Below are positions 1 through 11,142 of a stretch of 64,000 nt of DNA, in pieces. The translations under genes were made by a program, and so were the position numbers. The number at the start of each line of letters is the position of its first letter. The stretch's first letter is position 1. The DNA is taken from positions 930,001 through 994,000 of the forward strand of contig SPDT01000005.1 of the NCBI GenBank assembly GCA_008477525.1, in the 5' to 3' direction. The notes under the pieces are model-generated. The model was given only the letters and a program-made list of their open reading frames with translations. It was not told the origin of the DNA and ran no database searches. This DNA is from Hypomyces perniciosus. Taxonomy: Eukaryota; Ascomycota; Sordariomycetes; Hypocreales; Hypocreaceae.

Positions 1-449
1 CCAGAGGTCAACCTCGCTTGTACCCGCCGTGGCATCGTGATCAAACGTGTTTTATGTTTTTATGTTTGAGGAAATGGTTGACAGTTCAAAGTAGTACGAC
101 TCCGTACATAGCACTACCAGGGTACTATTCGAGGTTGTCAAAGTAGAGTTTCAATATTATGAGTGCTAGTGCCTAATCTCGCATTCCAGATATAGTCTAA
201 TCCCAGCCAATTATGCACAATACGGAGTACATATGTACATACTACTCCGCACAGGCAGCAGAGCTCTTTACCTTTGCACAGCCACAGGCAGCCTCTCCCT
301 TCTCCACATGACCCAGCAGGTGTTTCGCATCTGCATACCATCCGCCACACGACTTCATCTGTCTCGTCATCAGCTTCATCATCCCTTCCATCAACAACTC
401 GCCTCTCCCTAACGACATCTTGAAGCTTTTGCATCGCTGAACGACAGCC
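1..449. other. Upstream region of the Bax-inhibitor gene
   Basis: No gene is supported here. The open frames on the minus strand are short and start in the presumed 5' UTR of the following gene. One exact copy of the dispersed word TACGGAGTA lies at 221-229 and a near copy (ACTCCGTA) at about 108. The stretch from about 290 to 420 is C/T-rich, typical of fungal promoters just before the start codon. Confidence 0.6.
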
Positions 450-1450
450 ATGGCGTCCTCTACCAAATACCAGCAGGCTCCTCAGCAGGACCCCGACGAC
501 TACACCGATGCGCCCCCCGCCTATGGAACCGCCGCGGCGTCATCTTCGCGCAACGACCCGGGTTTGTTCGCCGAACCTCGTAGCAGCGAGGACAACATTC
601 CGGATGACTTCAAGGTGAGTTCTTCCAACTGCGCGATTTTGCGCGAGACGATCCAGTGCCTTGACGGGGTCTTGCGACGCAAAAATGCTGACTTTGGCTA
701 ATTTGCGCAGTTCGGAGGCTCTGTTGCCGAAGCTACCGTCGACATTCGCAACCAATTCATCCGCAAGGTCTACACCATCCTCACTGTCCAGCTCATCGCG
801 ACCGCCGGCGTCAGCTCCCTCACCTTCTTCAGCGATGCCTACAGGAACTGGATCCAGAGCCACCCCGGCGTCGTCTGGGCCTCGGTACGTCAACACTGCC
901 TCATCGAGAACATCCGCCCTCTCCTCGAACAGCCAAACTAACGTGTCAATTGCAATAGCTCTTCGGTGCCATGATCTTCTTGGGCCTCACCTACTGGAAG
1001 CGCAAATCCTACCCCACCAACCTCCTCTTCCTCTCTCTCTTCACCCTCACCGAAGCCTACTCCATCTCCGTCATCGTCTCCTTCTACAAAACCTCCATCG
1101 TCCTCAACGCCGTTATTCTCACCGCTGGTATCTTCGTCTTCCTCACCATCTTTGCATGCCAGTCCAAGTATGACTTCACCTCTTGGATGCCCTATCTCTT
1201 CGGCGCCCTCTGGGGGCTCGTCATCTTCGGCTTCATGGCCATGTTCTTCCCCTACAGCTCCACCGGCGAATTGATCTATGGTGGTCTCGCTGCCCTCATC
1301 TTCAGCGCTTACATCCTCGTCGATACCCAGATGATTATGCGCAAGCACCATGTTGAGGAGGAGATTGCCGCGGCCATCAGCCTGTACCTCGACATTATCA
1401 ACTTGTTCCTGGCCATCCTGCGCATTCTCAATAGCCAGTCTAATAACTAA
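450..1450 (+). CDS. BXI1: Bax inhibitor-1/TMBIM family membrane protein
   Basis: Predicted 276-residue multi-pass membrane protein of the Bax-inhibitor-1 (TMBIM/LFG) family. In fungi this family (yeast Bxi1/Ybh3) sits in ER or vacuolar membranes and is linked to calcium leak, the unfolded protein response and cell-death control. Three exons fit in phase: 450-614, 711-884 and 959-1450. The start is the only good ATG (context gccATGG). A hydrophilic N-terminus of about 55 residues, rich in Pro, Ala and Ser, precedes the membrane region; the FxGSV-VRxxFIRKVY-like segment opening exon 2 marks the family domain. Exon 3 encodes most of about seven hydrophobic helices. The acidic, pore-associated segment near the C-terminus is visible as YILVDTQMIMRK followed by ISLYLDIINLF. 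The gene is convergent with the septin gene. Confidence 0.93.
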
Positions 1451-2358
1451 GTGGGGACAAGTGAAGAGAAATGCCAGTTTCCTTTGTTATGGGGGGGAGA
1501 CGGTCCCAGGTCATGGAGGAATGCCTCGAGTTTGAATGATTGGCTTTCAAAAACTTCACACTGACCGAACACATCCAACTGTGTCCCCATGTACTCCCCA
1601 TGTACTCCGTATGCTTTTTTGGGATATTGAACTTGGAATCGGGCCGGACGAGAAAGGAAGCAGGGTTGGGCGTTTGATTTCGTCACTAGTAATACAATGT
1701 ATGGTACTTCGTAGTCCGTCTGATACAGCACCCCTTTCCCCAAGTCACTCACACGATTGTTACAAGGATCCTCCACATATAACAGCAAATTGAAGAAGGG
1801 TTGAATGTATTTGATATCTGCATTAGAAGTCCATTACAGTAGCAGGAAAAAATAAAGGACAGTAAAAGGAAGGGAGCCCATTTGACAAAAGATGGCTACC
1901 AATACAGCTAAAACAGGCACCTGACAAGAGCGAGTCAAGAAGGGCTAGGTGGAATAGGCACCCCCCAGCGTCAAAAGCACCAGAGAACCATCATCCACAC
2001 ATATCCCTCCCTTCTCACACCATATTATTCTGACCAGCTGCATGCCACCACCGTCCGCTCAGGAGAGTCATTTGCTGTTCCAACGGCCTTCACCCTCATC
2101 ATATACTCCACCATAGAACTCCCTCTCAAACTTCTACCGTCATCTCAATCATAGGCAGCTTTTGTGGGCTGTGGCAGGTTGCGTGGTGAGGGAAAAAGAA
2201 ATCAACTCGATTTTGCAGCAGCCGGAGAATATTCCTGATCTTCTCGCTCTTCAGTCATAGGGATAGGTGAAAACCAACGCCGGCAGTGATATATAGACCA
2301 ACGTCGCACTTTTCGTGTAGTATACCGAAGAAAGATCCTATACGTGACGTGAGATGAT
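1451..2358. other. Convergent 3' region between two genes
   Basis: About 0.9 kb separates the stop codons of the Bax-inhibitor gene and the septin gene. Open frames are short and show no family resemblance, so the stretch most likely carries the two 3' UTRs. It holds one TACTCCGTA word (1603-1611) and one TACTTCGTA word (1704-1712). Confidence 0.6.
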
Positions 2359-3979
2359 CTACTCCTCGTGCTCGCCATTGGCTTCGGCTCCAGGAGTTCC
2401 CTGAGAGGCCGACTCTCGCTGCATGCGAGCTTCTATCTCGCGAAGCTGAGATTCGCGCGCCAGCAGCTCCTGTCGCTTCTCGTTGATCTCGCGCTGAACC
2501 TTGAGTTCGATCTCGCGCAGCTTCTCTTCTTCTCGTCGGAGTTGTTCCTCCTTGAGGCGAACGGACTGGGAAGCTAAGTCCTCGGGATTCATCGAGCTGT
2601 CGATACTTACACCCATTAGTTTGCATATGATACTGACGGGAAAACGGTAATCAACTTACCCAGTAGCACCACCATCAACACTCTTAGATAGCTTCTCGGT
2701 ACGGTAGTTTTCGTACAGGAAGTCGTGGGTGATTTCCTTCAGGTCGGCCAAGTGGCTGTGGAGGAGAGCGGAGCGAATGGCCAAGAAGTCGGAATGACGA
2801 GGGTTCTCAACCTCGACAACACCCCATGGGTATTGACGAGCTCGTACCTTGCGACCGCCAATCTCAACAATGTCCTCCGAGCCAACAATGGCGAAAGGCA
2901 TAAGACCTCTCAGCTCGGCGTTCTCCTCAACAGTATCCTCGTCATCCTCCTCGATGTCATAGGGGAAATTGTAGACGGGGATTCGGTAGTGCTCAATGTC
3001 CTCCATGACCAGCTTCTTTGACTCGGCCAGCTCTGCAGGTGTCAGGGTATCGGCGCGGCCGATGACTGGGATAACATTGACGCGGGGTGCAAGGCGCTTC
3101 ATCAACTCAATGTCAAGCTCTCGGAGGCTGGACAACATGTTAGGAAATAGCAAAAACATCAGAGTTTCAATTCTTACCCATGGCCGGTAGGCGTGATAAA
3201 ATAGAGCATGGCATGGACACGGTTGTCCCTGAATCGAGGGTTACGCTTGATACGAGACTCCTCAGCCAAAATATCATCGTATTGTCTCTCCAGGTAGCCA
3301 ACAATCTCTGAGAAACTGTTGATAGTGCTTAGCATGCAAGGCGAGAGGGAACTGTGGCGGTAATCGGGACATACCTGGCCTCGTTATCGATCTGGTCACC
3401 GAATCCAGGCGTATCGACAATGGTGAGCGAGATTCGGGTACCCTCCTCGTCGAGTTCAAGCTCTAGTGGGGTATTAGCACGGCGTTTAAAGGGGGGAAAC
3501 CGTCGAAAGCTTGACACCACGTACCAACCGTAATGGGCTTGATCTTGACGCCCTCCTCAACGTGCGCGTCGGTAGCATCATCGGCATCCTTATGCTCGAG
3601 AACGGTCTTACCGCAGAGCGTGTTGACGAAGGTGGTTCGGCCTGTGGGATGAGAATGAGCTATAGTCTTCTTTGCCATCGGGCGCAGCGGATGAAATCGC
3701 ATCATGCTGGGGGATTTGGGTGCATACCAGTTCCAGAGGCACCGCAGACCATCAGGCAGAACTGGATACCCTTCTTGACGTTCTTCTTCCGGCGGATCAT
3801 CTTCTGCACATGGTCAGGAACGTCAGCAATTCATCGTCTTCACGCGTTTCAACTGCGGCGCAAAAGGCGAATTTGCTGGAAATATCATTTGTGATGGCCA
3901 GGGACATCGTTCTGAGCGCGTATCGGGCCATCAAACGTTGTGATGCAGTCAGGATTGCACTTACGGCGGAGGACGACAT
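2359..3979 (-). CDS. aspA: Septin, Cdc11 class (AspA-like)
   Basis: GTP-binding cytoskeletal protein that forms hetero-oligomeric filaments at septa, branch points and conidiophores. Seven exons on the minus strand close in frame to 379 residues: 3965-3979, 3728-3803, 3525-3641, 3375-3462, 3178-3315, 2660-3127 and 2359-2596. The G1 loop GASGTGRTT is at about residues 26-34, G3 DTPG at 86-89 and the G4-like GRAD at 168-171. The septin unique element (PWGVVEVENPRHSDF) follows, and from about 300 the tail is a charged heptad-rich coiled coil (LRREEEKLREIELKVQ). LLHSHLADLKEITHDFLYENYRTEKLS matches Cdc11 better than Cdc3, Cdc10 or Cdc12, hence the AspA assignment. The last acceptor could be the CAG at 2597-2599 or an upstream AAG nine bases away, so three residues are uncertain. 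The first coding exon has only 15 nt. Confidence 0.93.
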
Positions 3980-5727
3980 CTTGGGCGGCGGTGGGACAGG
4001 AGAAGAGCCCAGTGGCAGAGGAGCAGATGCAGGAAGCGGCTGGTAAAAACAGAGTGAGTGTTCAAGATGCCGAACTGCGTGCGGCGAAAGAAGAGGCTCT
4101 GGTTGTAAGGAAGAAGAAGAATTGGGGCACTCGTTCGTTGATGGTGATGGAGGCAAGGGGAAGTGCCAAAAGTGCTAAAGGGGAAGAGAGGTGTTGTATG
4201 GCAGATGCAATTTCACGCCTAGGAGCCACAGCTCTTGCGGCGCCTCGGGGGGGGACACTTTCAGGGGCCACCAAGCGCACCCTGACTCTGGCAAGCAGAC
4301 CGCCCCTGCCACGTCCCCCGGCTGTGGCTCCCCCTATGAACTCACTGCCTGAGATGGTACCCAAGCCGTGTCCCCACTGAAAAGCGACGTCCCCTTGCGC
4401 ACTAACAGGAGAGACTTTCTTTTCCCCCTATTGGGCTCATTTCTCTCGTAGAATCTGATAAGAGTACCCCCTATGTGTCCGTGCACCCCACCGCGATGGC
4501 AGGTACCTGGTAATTTTCGAGGCAAAGAGCCGACAAGATGCAGGGACCGGCAATTCTTCGGGGATACCGCTATCAGGGACAGAATATTTGGATAATCACG
4601 TGCGGTTGATCATGTTGAAGTCTTTATGGGTATGGAGGGGACGAAGTAGTATGAGCAGACCGTTTCTAAAGTCCTGATGTTTGACTGGATGATAATATGA
4701 TCCACGTAATTTGCAAAGAGCCCATTGATATCATTCAAGGCCCATATGAGTGGCGATGGCATTCCTGTTAGTTCATATGCTCGTTACGAACTACTCCGGG
4801 TGCGATTTCTTTTCATGGCACAGGTGTGCTCTGCAATACGAGCATAGATAGCAATCCGTTGGGTCAGTTGTAGGTTAGCATTGCATACATTACGAGTTCT
4901 GCAGGAAGGGACTTGATGCTGCTTGAACAAGCAGCTTCTTTGTCACGCGGCTGTTTTATTTTTATTTTTTTCCTCAAGGCCGCCTTGTCCAAACATAATG
5001 TTCAGTTCGGGTTCATTAAAGGTTCATTCAGGTTGAAAGGGGCAACCAGACAGACATATGGCGAGTCTCGAACAATGGGCCTTTTCTTTTTTAGCTGTTG
5101 GCCTCCCGCACCCCACAAGCGGCCAGCTCTCCCCACGCCAAACCTCAACCACGCTCTAGCCTTCATTATGCAGCAACCTTAGTACGAAGCACGCTACCAG
5201 CATCGTAACTCTACTCGTACAATTTCTGTGACCATTCCATTGACTCGCGATCCATCGTTATTAAGAAAACAACACTAGCCGACACTGAGAAACATACTAT
5301 AACCTTTCCAACTAGCGGTGCCCTTCTTTCGCCCGCAATTTCTTCTCTTGCTTGCTTTCCTCTCACCACAGTTGCTTTTGCTGCCTCCGAGACCTCATGA
5401 TTAGCCATTGAATTGAATTTGTCGCCAAAACGGGATAGTTGGCGGGCCCAGCAGATCCCAGTCACCTGTGCTGTGACGACCACCGCAGGTCCTCACTGAA
5501 ACCACCCGAGTTGCTGGGCATCACCACCAAAAGAACCGCCTTATCAGTGATGCACCACAGCAACACTACGCACTGAGACGCCGTAAGACGTTTCGAGACG
5601 CTTTTATATACTGCCATTTCAGCAACAAAAGCATCCAACTCGGCATATCCATCCTCCGCCTTACCCTAAGTCGGCTCTCGTTTACGTTACGCCTCGCAGG
5701 CGCGTAGCACGCCGTCGCTCCGCAGCC
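3980..5727. promoter_or_regulatory. Divergent intergenic region, septin / hsv2
   Basis: About 1.75 kb between the septin start (minus strand) and the hsv2 start (plus strand) must hold both promoters and 5' leaders. It contains a C-rich segment at 4250-4380 and a T-rich tract around 4950-4975. Open frames such as the minus-strand one at 5211-5483 have no recognisable domain and are not called. A single TACTCGTA word occurs at 5212-5219. Confidence 0.5.
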
Positions 5728-7041
5728 ATGAATGTGCGGCCGCCAATAGAGTCGTCTAGTCCCACGGCAGTCTTGTCTGTATCGTTCAACAACGATTCAA
5801 GCTGCTTTGCCGTGGGCCTGGAGTCGGGAATATGCGGTGGGTCTTGATAGTATGCTCCGAGTCCGAGTCCACAGCTAAAACGAGCATGTTGTAGTCTTTC
5901 ATACCAAATCATGTCTTCTCAAAGCATCAAGAGGTAGGCAACAGCATCGCTCAACTGAGCGTAACATCGCGAGCTCACATAGTCTATAGATTTCAACGCT
6001 GGCATCGGCCTTGTGCGGATGATGGGAACTACCAACTACCTCGCCCTTGCTGGTGGTGGCAAGTCTCCCAAGTTCGCCATCAACAAGGTAAGATACCCTA
6101 CATCAGTCTATCCGCCATATGAGCAAGTCACTAAATGCCATGCTTAGGCCATCATCTGGGATGACATGAAGGGCAAGGTCGCATTAGAGCTGTCTGCTCT
6201 CAGCGCCATCCGTGGCGTCCAACTGGGAAGAGAGCGTATCGTCGTCGTCCTTCAAAACGGCGTCCGCGTCTACTCCTTTGCCAAACCCCCGGATCTGCTT
6301 CACGTCTACGAAACGGCAGATAACTTCCTCGGCTTATGTTGCCTCTCAGAGAAGAAACTTGCCTTTCCCGGCCGTACCGTTGGCCAGATCCAGCTCGTAG
6401 AACTCACCACAGGCAATGTCAGCATCATCCCAGCTCACTCATCGCCGCTCAAGGCCATTCAACTCAGCACTGATGGAGAGCTCCTGGCGAGTGCTAGCGA
6501 GACCGGAACTCTCATTCGAGTCTACTCAACAAGCAACTGCGCCAGAATAGCAGAGCTCCGCCGTGGCATCGACCCCGCAACTATCTTCTCTCTCGCCTTC
6601 TCCCCGTCAGGAACCATGCTAGCCTGCACATCCGATAAGTCCACCTTACACATTTTCGACGTGCCTCACCCTCGAAAGCCATCTATGCATCGTCGCCAAC
6701 AGTCTGGTGCTGCAGGATTAGAATCCGATGCTGGAAGATGGGGCATCCTGAGCAGGATCCCTTTGATGCCCCGAGTCTTCTCTGACGTCTACTCTTTTGC
6801 TTCTACACCTTTCGAAGCCGGCAATGAAGGCATGATTGGCGGGATCCCATTCTCCGAAGGAACTGTCCTGGGGACCACAAGGCCGCCCAAGGGAGTCATC
6901 GGCTGGATCAGTGAGGATAGCCTTGCTGTTATTGGCGCAGGCCAGGACGCAAGGTGGGAGAAGTTTACTATAGTTGACAGTGAAGATGGCAAACGGCATT
7001 GTGTCCGGGAGGGATGGAAGCGATATCTGGGGAACACATGA
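5728..7041 (+). CDS. hsv2: PROPPIN WD40 protein, Hsv2/Atg18 family
   Basis: Phosphoinositide-binding seven-bladed beta-propeller of the PROPPIN family (Atg18/Atg21/Hsv2, animal WIPI3/WIPI4). It binds PI3P and PI(3,5)P2 on endosomes, vacuole and pre-autophagosomal membranes; Hsv2 itself is mainly linked to micronucleophagy. Four exons give 379 residues: 5728-5836, 5895-5933 (39 nt), 5990-6087 and 6148-7041. The fit is strong because joining them produces the family sequence SRDFNAGIGLV...NYLALAGGGKSPKF followed by KAIIWDD. The lipid-binding motif is LRRG at about residues 219-222, in ELRRGIDPATIFSLAFSPSG. Hsv2/WIPI3-type members use this variant instead of the FRRG of Atg18. Length and absence of a long loop-rich C-terminus also favour Hsv2 over Atg18. 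The gene is convergent with ist3, with 128 bp between stop codons. Confidence 0.92.
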
Positions 7042-7169
7042 TCAACAGTTGAATGCAGGATAGTGATTTAGCAAAGGCGTGGTTAGGATACATCGCGGCG
7101 TTCTTGGCAAGCTCTGTTAGAATACGGGTTGGTTTGGGTAATGTCCTATTGGTATCAGACTACTTTAGA

Positions 7170-8218
7170 CTAATCTTTGTGCCGCCGTGGCGATCTGCTT
7201 TTACTCCTGTGTCGCGATCTTCTCTCGCGGTGGTCATCATCATCCCTTCGTCTCCTGTGTCGAGACTCTTGTGAATCTTCTCCATCATTTCGCCGTGTAG
7301 TACGTTCTCGGTTGCCGTCCTTCCCGCGCTCTCTCTTGTCATCCTCATCATCCCTCCTGTCCCGTCGCCTTTTTCGCTCCCTGGAACCATCTCTGTCCCT
7401 ATCCTGATGTCTTCTTTCGCGATGTCCTGAATCCTCACCATGCCTGTGTCTCTTTGACTCATCATTCCTATGTAGACGATCTTTCTCCACGGGGCTCTCC
7501 TCCCTCCGTGATCTTTTGCGTCGGTCGTCATCATTGTCATCTCGCCTGGACCTGTGATGTCTGTGCCTGTGCTTCTTTTCCTTCTTATCAGCTCTTCGCC
7601 GAGCCTCTTCCACCTCTTTCTTCTTCTCCTCGATCAGAAACCCCTTCATTGGGTCATCGTCGTCGTGCTCTTGCATGAGAAGCGCCAGCTCTCGTTCTTC
7701 AGGGAGCATGGGCCTTGTGACTTCTTCATCTTCGCTGCTCTCCTCCTCGACCTTGCCTTCCTTGCGCTTCATATCTGCCCACCCAACCTTGAATTCGTCC
7801 TGCTCTTCATCATCTCGACCCTTGTATCGGGCATGGTCTATTCGTACCAGTCTGCCTCCGATTTCTGCGCCACCTAGATTGTCTACCGCTAGGTCGGTGC
7901 TTCTCTGGTCCTCATACTTCAGCCATCCAAAGCCCTTTGATTTGCCGGTTTCTTTGTCGCGCACGAGTTTCAGGAATACGGGCTCGCCGAATTGGGAAAA
8001 TATGGTGATGATGTCGCCTTCAGAGAGTTCGTATGGTAGACCTCCAAAGTAGATGAAGGCCGTATCGCGATAGTCCACATGCCAGGACGCGTCTGGGGAG
8101 CTAGGCAGGGTCAGCAATATGCTTGACATAGAAACAGAGCTAGAGGCTTTTTCTCAACCTACACTCCGTTTTCGAGTTCTTTTTTGTTAAGCGCCTGAAT
8201 AGCGCGTATCTGATTCAT
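7170..8218 (-). CDS. ist3: U2 snRNP-associated RRM protein Ist3 (RBMX2-like)
   Basis: Subunit of the RES (pre-mRNA retention and splicing) complex, which binds the activated spliceosome near the branch site with Bud13 and Pml1. Two exons, 8163-8218 and 7170-8100, give 328 residues. The junction restores MNQIRAIQALNKKELENGV followed by SPDASWHVDYRDTA, the typical Ist3/Cwf29/RBMX2 N-terminus. One RRM spans about residues 34-112, with RNP2 IYFGGL at 35-40 and RNP1 KGFGWLKY at 74-81. After about residue 125 the protein becomes acidic and then, from about 180, an Arg/Asp/Glu/His-rich low-complexity tail (RD/RE/RS repeats). This tail is much longer than in yeast Ist3 but usual in filamentous fungi and animals. 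The low complexity produces long open frames on other strands, which are shadows. Divergent from the dynein gene. Confidence 0.93.
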
Positions 8219-8858
8219 CTTGTCTTTGTCCCGAGGGAAGCTGTTTCGCAAAACCCGAACTTGACTTGCTGGAATTTAGAGGTTTGAAGGTCATGCAAGG
8301 CTCAAAATGCACAAGCCGAGCGCGCCCGGCATCGATGCCCTGTACTCCGCGATTAGCGCTCTCAGCGCCATAGCCCACTCCCCTAGCCCCCTGTTACTGG
8401 TGTTATCCGTGCTAACTGACAGTCCCAGAGTGCCGGGTCATTTCCGGACCGACGCTAAGGTTCCCAGAGCCGCGCTACCTTTGGCTCCAACCGTTTGATG
8501 GGAGGGTGGTTAAGTGTTTGGGCCTCTTTGCCACTGGGCCTCATGTGTGCCACTGTCCTGGATCTTGGGAATCGGAGCTGAGACATTGATATTGACGATC
8601 GGTCGCTCTCGCTGAACGGACCATTGCCGCCAAAGTTCATGTTCCTGTTTTCTTGAGAATCTCGAGCAAGATGCACCCCCAGCTTCCCTAGATATCCTAC
8701 TCTATTCGCAACCACATCCGCGCGCTCCCTCAGCCCCTGTGATCGCCTATCTACCGAAACGACGCATTGGCGACGAGGACAATACCTATGACCTAACGAA
8801 CTGAACTGCGATCTTCTTGTTTCGGAAATAGTGCTTTGAAAGCGCAGAGACTGCGACG
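8219..8858. promoter_or_regulatory. Divergent intergenic region, ist3 / dynein light intermediate chain
   Basis: About 640 bp separate the two start codons, so both promoters lie here. Several minus-strand open frames overlap but none resembles a known family and none has a convincing start. Nothing else is seen. Confidence 0.5.
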
Positions 8859-10693
8859 ATGGCGGGCACAACAAACAGAGTGTCCACATACACGATGGCG
8901 TCAGGAGAAACGGATGGCGAGCAGAAGAGGAACCTATGGACATCTATGTTGGAATCAGTCGCCAGTGGCAAGCGGCTACCAGAGAAGAATCTCCTTGTAT
9001 TGGGTATGTACGTCATTGTGCCGGGAGCTCAGGAGGGAGAGCTAACCATCGCGAAGGAGGCACCCCTGAATCACAGCGAGAGTTTCTTGACTCTCTGTCC
9101 GGCCCAGAGACGAGGCGTAACTTCGACCGACAAAGACTGCCGCCGATTGCAAATAACTATGCCTTGGGATATACCTACTACGATGTTCTCGATGCTGATC
9201 AGGATGGTTCGTTGGCCTGTCCTCCGGCTCGTCCAGCAATAGCTAATCGGCTACAGACACACTCGCTCGTGTATCTCTCTATCTCCTATCCCAACCCTCG
9301 GGCGAATTTTCCTCTCTCATTGCCCCCTTGCTCACCCCTGAGACAATTCCGAACACCGCGCTGGTAATACTCCTCGACTGGTCGCAACCACACCTATGGC
9401 TTCGTCAGATATGGACTTGGGTTCAAGTGTTTGAAGTGGTCCTAGACCACGTAAACTCCGAATCGCAAAGGGAGATGGAAGACGCCATGGGCACCTGGAA
9501 GGAGAGAGGAAGGGGGGGCTCATCGATAAACTTGGACGGTACCCCTTCAGCGACAGTAGCCAACGGCGATAGCAATGGCTCATTACCCCTTGGACCGGGA
9601 GAATGGACAGAACCTCTGGGACTACCACTCTGTGTAGTGTGCCAAAATGTGAGCCTTGCCGAGGTGATGGCTATTGCCTTGACTAACGGTTTTTAGGCAC
9701 AAAAAATCGACTTTCTGGAAAAGCACAAAGGGTGGAAAGAACCTGATTTTGATGCACTACTTCAATATCTGCGAACCGTGTTGCTACGGCGTGCGTATGG
9801 CCTTTTTGCGTCAGTATGGTTGTAATACTAACATTGTTTCAGATGGCGCCTCTCTCATCTACACGTCACAAAATGCTCCTTCTCAACTACCTACTCTCAT
9901 CCATTCAACCCTAGGTATTACTTCTCTCCTCAAACGCCAACCTTTGAAACACAACGTCATCGACCGGGACAGGATTATTGTGCCACCCAACTGGGACTCA
10001 TGGGGCAAGATTCGCGTTCTGGGAGGTTCATTCGATGCCGAGCATGTCTCCAAAAGCTGGGCAGAGGATATCAAGTTGCCCCTCGGCTCTGCGCCACCAA
10101 GCGTGGAATCCCGCGAAAATGAGGAAGCAAGTGATGCCGGTCAACCTATCAAGATAGACAGTGCCATCGCGCTCTACGAAGACTGGTGTCGAGATCCGAA
10201 TAGTGGCGGACTCGCCGTCGTGGAGAGCGCAATGAATGATGGCACAGCCGTTGCGGTACAAAGTGAAGACACACAGGACTTCCTGGAGCGACAGCTCAAG
10301 ATTCTAGAGGTATACAAGACCAAGGCACCAGAGAAGCCAACGGACAATACAGTCTCTAGCTCAACAAGGAGGTTGGAATTCGCCGACGAAAAGACCCTGA
10401 ACGAGCACATTGGTCCTGTTCAGTTTAACATGGGTGGTATTCAGGTTGATGCTGATGATATGCTGCAACGTCTTAAGGTGAAATTTCCTTCCGGACAAGG
10501 ATATTTTGAAAAAGCAAACTTTGCTAACGCACGACACTAGGACCGCAATGCACATGTAGTAACTGATCCTGAAATTCCCGACCAAGAGGCTTCAGCGGGC
10601 AACATGGCCAAGGAATTGGATAACGAGCAGTTGGCAAGCTTCTTCACTGGGTTGATGAACAGGACAGCCACGGGCGATAGCACGCGCCGATGA
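8859..10693 (+). CDS. Cytoplasmic dynein light intermediate chain
   Basis: Subunit of cytoplasmic dynein 1 that binds the heavy-chain tail and, through its C-terminal region, links to cargo adaptors. Six exons close to 522 residues: 8859-9003, 9057-9206, 9257-9648, 9697-9790, 9843-10477 and 10541-10693. The Ras-like fold begins with NLLVLGGTPESQREFLDSL at about 44-62, where a nucleotide-binding P-loop would be expected; the GxxxxGK[ST] signature is absent. Other family marks are YTYYDVLD, VILLDWSQPHLWLRQI and the LQYLRTVLLRHGASLIYTS junction rebuilt across intron 4. The C-terminal half is charged, ending in a predicted helix (EQLASFFTGLMNR) like the adaptor-binding helix of the family. Intron 2 has an unusual GTTCGT donor, and the exon-2 acceptor is a tandem AAG-GAG. 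Confidence 0.9.
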
Positions 10694-11142
10694 ACAAAAT
10701 CAGACACAGGCTCAGCAAAACATGTTGATTGGTATTAGTCCCTGGCTCTTCTCTTCGGTGTGATATCCTGGTTGTTGGAAAAGGACCGGTTTGTGGAGGC
10801 AAATACATTTTTCTTGTGCTTCACTGAAGGCTTTGGGGTAGAAAAATGAACTTGGTAGGGGGTGTTGGTGGCGTGAGATGAACCACTTTGTAAATTAGAT
10901 ACCCGTTATGAAAAGATCATAAACTCCTACGTGGAGGTTTCTTCTCTGGATGGACATGTTTGAACACACAAAAGTATGCAAACAGCTGCATCTAATGATG
11001 GCTCTAAGACCAAGGTTACGTTCTAGCATCAAACAGAATACAAATTTCTATCTTGCCGTATAATAATAACACCTTTGCCCCCTACCATAAATGATAACAT
11101 ATGCTCCTTTCATAATAAAATAGTACCCAACTGTTTCTCTCA
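10694..11142. other. Convergent 3' region
   Basis: About 450 bp between the stop codons of the dynein light intermediate chain gene and the DUF255 gene. The sequence is AT-rich toward the right and presumably carries both 3' UTRs. No gene or repeat is seen. Confidence 0.6.

Noticed and set aside
661..1351. Open frames on both strands inside the Bax-inhibitor gene (170 and 137 codons)
   Set aside because: They overlap the clearly conserved membrane-protein exons in other frames and have no family resemblance.
5211..5483. Minus-strand 90-codon open frame upstream of hsv2
   Set aside because: No domain, no splice context, and it occupies the divergent promoter region.
7160..7877. Several open frames across the ist3 tail
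   Set aside because: The Arg/Asp/Glu repeats of Ist3 leave other frames open; these are composition shadows.
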